From contig CAJVYT010000041.1 of the NCBI GenBank assembly GCA_913009765.1, positions 1 to 16,796 of the forward strand: DNA of 16,796 nucleotides, given 5' to 3'. The translations under genes were made by a program, and so were the position numbers. This DNA is from an uncultured candidate division Zixibacteria bacterium (GTDB lineage: Bacteria > Zixibacteria > MSB-5A5 > GN15 > FEB-12). Below, piece by piece: positions 13,212-16,796 of the stretch (the first letter of the stretch is position 1; the number at the start of each line of letters is the position of its first letter). A model generated the notes under the pieces. The model had not been told where the DNA came from. It did no database searches and saw only the letters and a program-made list of their open reading frames with translations.

Positions 13212-14063
13212 ATGAAAAAAGCAATTCTTTTAATTCTCACATTAGCCTTAACTGCCGGTTATCTGTTTGCCGGTCAGGCTATAACTGTTAAAGGTTCTGA
13301 TACCTTAGTTCGCTTAGGACAACGATGGGCTGAAGAGTATATGAAAGGAAATCCGGGAACAGTCATTCAGGTTTCAGGTGGCGGATCGGGTACCGGTATT
13401 GCCGCACTTTTAAACGGTACCACTGATGTATGCGAAGCATCCCGTGATATGAAATCAAAAGAATACAAATTGGCAAAACATAAAGGTATTTTTCCTTACC
13501 GTGTTTCAGTAGCCTTAGACGGTATCTCAATATTTTTACATAAAAAAAATCCGGTAAAAGCACTTTCTTTAGCACAGTTAAAAGGAATTTATACCGGAGC
13601 AATCACCAACTGGAAAGAAGTCGGCGGAAATGATCATCAGATTATTTTATATGGTCGTGAAAATAATTCAGGAACCTATGCATTCTTCAAAAAAAGAGCC
13701 TTACAAAAAGAAGACTATACAGCAAAAACCCAAACATTACCGGGAACTGCTGCTGTAGTCAATGCTGTTGCTCAAGATGAAAACGGTATAGGTTACGGCG
13801 GAATCGCCTGGGCAACCGGTGTAAAATTTGCCGCGGTAAGTGAAAATGACAAAACTGCCGCTATTCTCCCGTCTGTTGAAACTGTTTCAAACGGAACCTA
13901 CCCTATTTCAAGAGATTTATACTGGTTTTTTTCAGAAAAACCAACCGGTGAAGTTAAAAAACTATTGAACTGGTGTCTTTCACCTGATGGACAAAAAATA
14001 TCTGAGTCTATTGGTTATGTACCACTGTCTGCTGAAAAAGCACAAGCTCAGATTATAAAATAA
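13212..14063 (+). CDS. pstS: Phosphate ABC transporter substrate-binding protein
   Basis: Periplasmic phosphate-binding protein of 283 residues. Sec signal MKKAILLILTLALTAGYLFA (1-20) has no lipobox Cys, so the protein is soluble. Phosphate-binding loops are KGSDTL (S29, D30), SGGGSGTG (55-62), the S77-R78-D79 segment in EASRDM, and GRENNSGTY (R149, S153, G154, T155). Other family marks are LKGIYTGAITNWKEVGG and NGIGYGGIAW. It delivers phosphate to PstCA. The ATG has AAGGAAAG upstream and lies 24 bases after the porin, so the two are co-transcribed. A hairpin after its stop may help keep its level above that of the membrane subunits. Confidence 0.95.
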   Translation: MKKAILLILTLALTAGYLFAGQAITVKGSDTLVRLGQRWAEEYMKGNPGTVIQVSGGGSGTGIAALLNGTTDVCEASRDMKSKEYKLAKHKGIFPYRVSVALDGISIFLHKKNPVKALSLAQLKGIYTGAITNWKEVGGNDHQIILYGRENNSGTYAFFKKRALQKEDYTAKTQTLPGTAAVVNAVAQDENGIGYGGIAWATGVKFAAVSENDKTAAILPSVETVSNGTYPISRDLYWFFSEKPTGEVKKLLNWCLSPDGQKISESIGYVPLSAEKAQAQIIK

Positions 14064-14080
14064 CCCTTATATTTATTATT

Positions 14081-14110
14081 TGTAAAGGCGTTACATATAA
14101 CGCCTTTACA
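14081..14110 (+). repeat. Perfect 13-bp hairpin between pstS and pstC
   Basis: TGTAAAGGCGTTA (14081-14093) pairs with TAACGCCTTTACA (14098-14110) around CATA. It starts 17 bases after the pstS stop and ends 11 bases before the pstC ATG. No T run follows, so it is more likely an mRNA stabiliser or partial attenuator than a terminator. It also occupies the place where a pstC ribosome site would be. Confidence 0.7.
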
Positions 14111-14121
14111 TCTTAAAAAAA

Positions 14122-15078
14122 ATGAAAAAATATAATTTTAAAAAGAAATCAAAAATAGCCGAGTTTCTCGGCGAAAAATTTATTGCTGTAAACGCTTATA
14201 TTGCACTGGCGGCGGTACTTTTGATATTTATATTTATTTTTAAAGAAGCTCTTCCTTTATTTTATGATGACTATGTTCAAGATGAAGTGACTCTTAAAAA
14301 AATGATTGTAAAACAGCCTTTCGCTGAGGGCAGAGAAGCAAAATTCTCTTGGCAGCCAAATTCTGATAATCCAAGATATTCGCTTTTACCTTTGTTCATC
14401 GGCACCTTAAAAGCATCGATAATAGCAATGTTGTTTGCGATACCCTTAGGTATTGGAGGTGCTATATATTCATCACAGTTTGCCTCCAAAAGAATGCGGG
14501 AGTTTATTAAACCTGCGATTGAGATGTTGTCCGGGATACCCTCGGTGGTACTTGGTTTTTTTGCTCTGATTGTGCTGGCTTCTATTCTGCAAAATCTCTT
14601 TGGCTTTACCTATCGGTTAAATGCAATTAATGCAGGGATTGCTTTGGGAATTGCGGTAATACCTATCATATTTACAATCTCAGAAGATGCCTTAACATCG
14701 GTGCCTGAATCTCTCAAAGATGCCGCCTTGGCATTGGGAGCTAATCAATGGCAGGTCTCATCTACCGTTACACTACCGGCAGCAATGCCCGGAATAGCAG
14801 CCGGTGTTATACTTGGTTTTGGTAGAGCTGTTGGCGAAACAATGATAGTGCTGATGGCATCCGGTAATGCCGCTATTGTCTCAGCATCATTTGCTGATTC
14901 TATCCGAACTTTTTCAGCAACGATCGCATCGGAACTAGCTGAAGTCGTTTTTGGTTCGGCACATTATGCTGTTCTCTTTTTTCTTGGAAGCTTATTGTTT
15001 CTGTTCACTTTTATTATTAACACATCGGGTGATATTATATTGATAAAGCTCAAAGAAAAACTGCAGGGCGGAAGATGA
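14122..15078 (+). CDS. pstC: Phosphate ABC transporter permease PstC
   Basis: Inner-membrane subunit of 318 residues. Helix 1 is about 23-45 (FIAVNAYIALAAVLLIFIFIF), then an extracytoplasmic loop, then five further helices. The EAA loop that contacts PstB is EDALTSVPESLKDAALALGANQWQVSSTVTLPAAMPGI, followed by GFGRAVGET, a permease signature of PstC. It pairs with PstA to form the phosphate channel. No ribosome site is seen before the ATG (the run is TTAAAAAAAATG), so translation may depend on the upstream hairpin structure or AT-rich leader. Its stop overlaps the pstA start by four bases. Confidence 0.93.
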   Translation: MKKYNFKKKSKIAEFLGEKFIAVNAYIALAAVLLIFIFIFKEALPLFYDDYVQDEVTLKKMIVKQPFAEGREAKFSWQPNSDNPRYSLLPLFIGTLKASIIAMLFAIPLGIGGAIYSSQFASKRMREFIKPAIEMLSGIPSVVLGFFALIVLASILQNLFGFTYRLNAINAGIALGIAVIPIIFTISEDALTSVPESLKDAALALGANQWQVSSTVTLPAAMPGIAAGVILGFGRAVGETMIVLMASGNAAIVSASFADSIRTFSATIASELAEVVFGSAHYAVLFFLGSLLFLFTFIINTSGDIILIKLKEKLQGGR

Positions 15079-15899
15079 CACAAACAACCATACAAAAACC
15101 TGTTCAAAAAGATATTACATCACACTTTACAAAAAAGTCTTCAGGAATAATTCCAAAAACAATCACTCTTTCATCTGTAATTTTTATTTTAGCAATTTTG
15201 GGGTTTATTTTGGCTGACATCATTTATAACGGTGCCGGAACTATCAGCTGGGATTTTTTAAGTTTACCCCCTGAAAACGGAATGGAAAGCGGTGGAATTT
15301 TTCCCGCAATTTTTGGTACAGCGGCATTGGTTTTATTGATGACTGTTGCGGTTATTCCTGTCGGTGTTATGACTGCTCTTTATCTACACGAATATAGAAG
15401 TTCAACTTCCAAAATTACTCGTATAATTAGAATTGCTATAAATAATCTGGCATCAATCCCCTCTATTGTATTTGGACTTTTTGGATTAGGATTTTTTATC
15501 GGCTTTATCGGCGGTGGTATTGATTCTATGTTTTATGACGGAAGTCGTCCTGTTTGGGGGCAGCCTGCAATTATTTGGTCAGCACTTACTATGTCACTGC
15601 TGACACTTCCGGTTGTCATTATCTCAACAGAAGAAGCCTTACGGACTATCCCACAGGAGATGAAAGATGCCTCGTATGCTTTGGGTGCGACTAAACTGCA
15701 AACTATCAGAAAGATTATTCTTCCCCAAGCTATGCCGGGGATTTTAACCGGGGCTATTTTAGCAATTAATCGCGGTGCCGGAGAGGTTGCCCCTATAATG
15801 TTCACCGGAGCTGCCTATTATCTTCCGTATCTTCCTCATAAACTAAATGATCAGTTCATGGAAATGGGCTATCATATTTTTGTAATGGCAACCCAGTAA
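15075..15899 (+). CDS. pstA: Phosphate ABC transporter permease PstA, cut short by in-frame TAA
   Basis: Inner-membrane partner of PstC. This frame gives 274 residues: helix 1 at about 30-50, the block FPAIFGTAALVLLMTVAVIPVGVMTALYLHEY, NNLASIPSIVFGLFGLG, the EAA loop EEALRTIPQEMKDASYALGATKLQTIRKIILPQAMPGI and GAGEVAPIMFTGA. It ends HIFVMATQ at a TAA (15897-15899). Reading on in the same frame gives PDIEKTKPILYGTVLVLLLL and the rest of a normal PstA C-terminus up to 16028, so the product lacks its last membrane helix. With the stop read through the protein would have 317 residues. A single change such as TCA (Ser) to TAA would explain it. Error, mutation and read-through cannot be separated from sequence alone. 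Confidence 0.88.
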   Translation: MTQTTIQKPVQKDITSHFTKKSSGIIPKTITLSSVIFILAILGFILADIIYNGAGTISWDFLSLPPENGMESGGIFPAIFGTAALVLLMTVAVIPVGVMTALYLHEYRSSTSKITRIIRIAINNLASIPSIVFGLFGLGFFIGFIGGGIDSMFYDGSRPVWGQPAIIWSALTMSLLTLPVVIISTEEALRTIPQEMKDASYALGATKLQTIRKIILPQAMPGILTGAILAINRGAGEVAPIMFTGAAYYLPYLPHKLNDQFMEMGYHIFVMATQ

Positions 15900-16028
15900 C
15901 CTGATATAGAGAAAACAAAACCAATACTCTATGGAACCGTATTAGTATTACTGCTTTTAACATTCTCTTTGAATTTATTAGCTATACTATTCCGTTACAA
16001 ACTTCGTATGAAAAAAGTGAGAGCCTAA
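15900..16028 (+). pseudogene. pstA: Detached C-terminal end of PstA
   Basis: Forty-two sense codons in the same frame as pstA, directly after its TAA, ending at TAA 16026-16028. They encode the final membrane helix (TVLVLLLLTFSLNLLAILFRY) and a basic tail KLRMKKVRA. No start codon or ribosome site serves this piece alone. Its unmarred reading frame says the interrupting stop is very recent or an artefact. Confidence 0.85.
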
Positions 16029-16031
16029 GCT

Positions 16032-16796
16032 ATGCATCAGACAAAAAATATTGACGGACTAACGCAAAGACATCAAACTTTTGTTCCTACAAAAACTATT
16101 AAAATGTCGATACAAAATGTCGATTTTTTCTACGGAAGCCAGCAAGCTCTCTACAATATCAATATTAACATTGTAGAAAATAAAGTTACTGCTCTTATTG
16201 GTCCATCCGGATGCGGAAAGTCAACATTTTTAAGAACCTTAAACCGTATGAATGATACTATTCCCGGGACAAAACTGACCGGTAAAATTTGTTTGGAAGG
16301 TGTTGATATTTATAAAGATTTTTCTGATGTATCGACTCTTCGTACAAAAATCGGTATGGTCTTTCAAAAATCTAATCCTTTTCCTAAATCTATTTTTGAA
16401 AATGTTGCTTATGGTTTAAAAGTAAACGGTATCAGCAATAAAAGTCTTATCGCCGATGCTGTCGAAGAAACTTTACAAAAAGCATTCTTATGGGATGAAG
16501 TAAAAGATAAACTGGATAAATCAGCCTTTCTTCTTTCAGGCGGACAGCAGCAAAGATTATGTATTGCCCGTGCTTTAGCAGTCCAACCGGAAGTTCTTTT
16601 AATGGATGAACCTGCATCAGCACTTGACCCTCTCTCAACATCAAAAATTGAGGACCTTATTGCCGAATTAAAAAAAAATTACACTATAATAATTGTTACA
16701 CATAATATGCAGCAGGCAGCCCGTGTCTCTGATACAACCGCATTTTTCTACGAAGGTGTGATTATTGAAACAGGCAACACAAAAGAAATTTTCACT
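16032..16796 (+). CDS. pstB: Phosphate ABC transporter ATP-binding protein PstB, 3' end outside window
   Basis: ATPase of the phosphate importer, 255 codons before the window edge. Motifs: Walker [10 protein letters not shown] (57-65), Q loop [10 protein letters not shown] (Q112), signature [15 protein letters not shown] (from 168), Walker B VLLMDEP (D192, E193) and switch His in THNM (H224). The last visible residues [10 protein letters not shown] show that only some 15-20 residues are missing. From the ATG at 16032 it carries about 24 extra N-terminal residues before the usual beginning ([11 protein letters not shown]). An internal ATG at 16104 would give the standard length, but neither start has a clear ribosome site. 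The ATG at 16032 lies 3 bases after the end of the detached pstA tail, as expected for a tight operon. phoU commonly follows. Confidence 0.94.
   Translation, partial: MHQTKNIDGLTQRHQTFVPTKTIKMSIQNVDFFYGSQQALYNININIVENKVTALIGPSGCGKSTFLRTLNRMNDTIPGTKLTGKICLEGVDIYKDFSDVSTLRTKIGMVFQKSNPFPKSIFENVAYGLKVNGISNKSLIADAVEETLQKAFLWDEVKDKLDKSAFLLSGGQQQRLCIARALAVQPEVLLMDEPASALDPLSTSKIEDLIAELKKNYTIIIVTHNMQQAARVSDTTAFFYEGVIIETGNTKEIFT

Noticed and set aside
15897..15899. TAA in pstA as evidence of a reassigned genetic code
   Set aside because: Many other genes in the window end properly at TAA, including kup, pstS and the pstA tail itself, so TAA is a normal stop here.

Overview
The window reads as one end of a draft contig from an AT-rich, Gram-negative bacterium. 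The Gram-negative call rests on outer-membrane barrel proteins with Sec signal peptides, a lipoprotein and a phosphate-type porin. TTG start codons recur. I cannot fix the phylum. The Asp-Thr-rich lipoprotein stalk and general style remind me of the FCB lineages, but that is only an impression.

Layout. Bases 1-158 are not genomic: a T-rich stretch (1-92) and a complete Illumina P7/TruSeq index adapter (93-158) are fused to the genome, so the first gene, kup (K+ uptake), has lost its N-terminus. After kup, on the + strand, come a small outer-membrane barrel protein and a HExxH metalloprotease of unknown role. Convergent to these is an Rh-type ammonium/gas channel gene. Then come two small minus-strand genes (a Cys-rich 65-residue protein and an 89-residue holin-like membrane protein), an orphan type IV pilin-like protein (+), a beta-carbonic anhydrase (-), a DUF302 membrane protein (-), a stand-alone GAF protein (-) and a stalked lipoprotein (-).

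From 9.4 kb to the right edge lies a phosphate-starvation locus on the + strand: phoB-phoR (4-base overlap), then a porin preceded by a Pho-box-like repeat, then pstS-pstC-pstA-pstB. The porin would admit phosphate through the outer membrane. PstS would bind it in the periplasm and PstCAB would pump it inward, with PhoR/PhoB as sensor and regulator. A 13-bp hairpin sits between pstS and pstC. pstA carries an in-frame TAA before its last membrane helix, and the lost C-terminus is intact in the same frame. pstB runs off the window.

The most unusual non-coding element is a 115-bp MITE-like nested palindrome at 6924-7038. It is flanked by direct repeats and contains two hairpins that are near-inverted copies of each other, with complementary loops and one compensated base pair. 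A degenerate relative lies at 5392-5488. I see no CRISPR array, tRNA, rRNA, transposase gene or novel multi-gene system.
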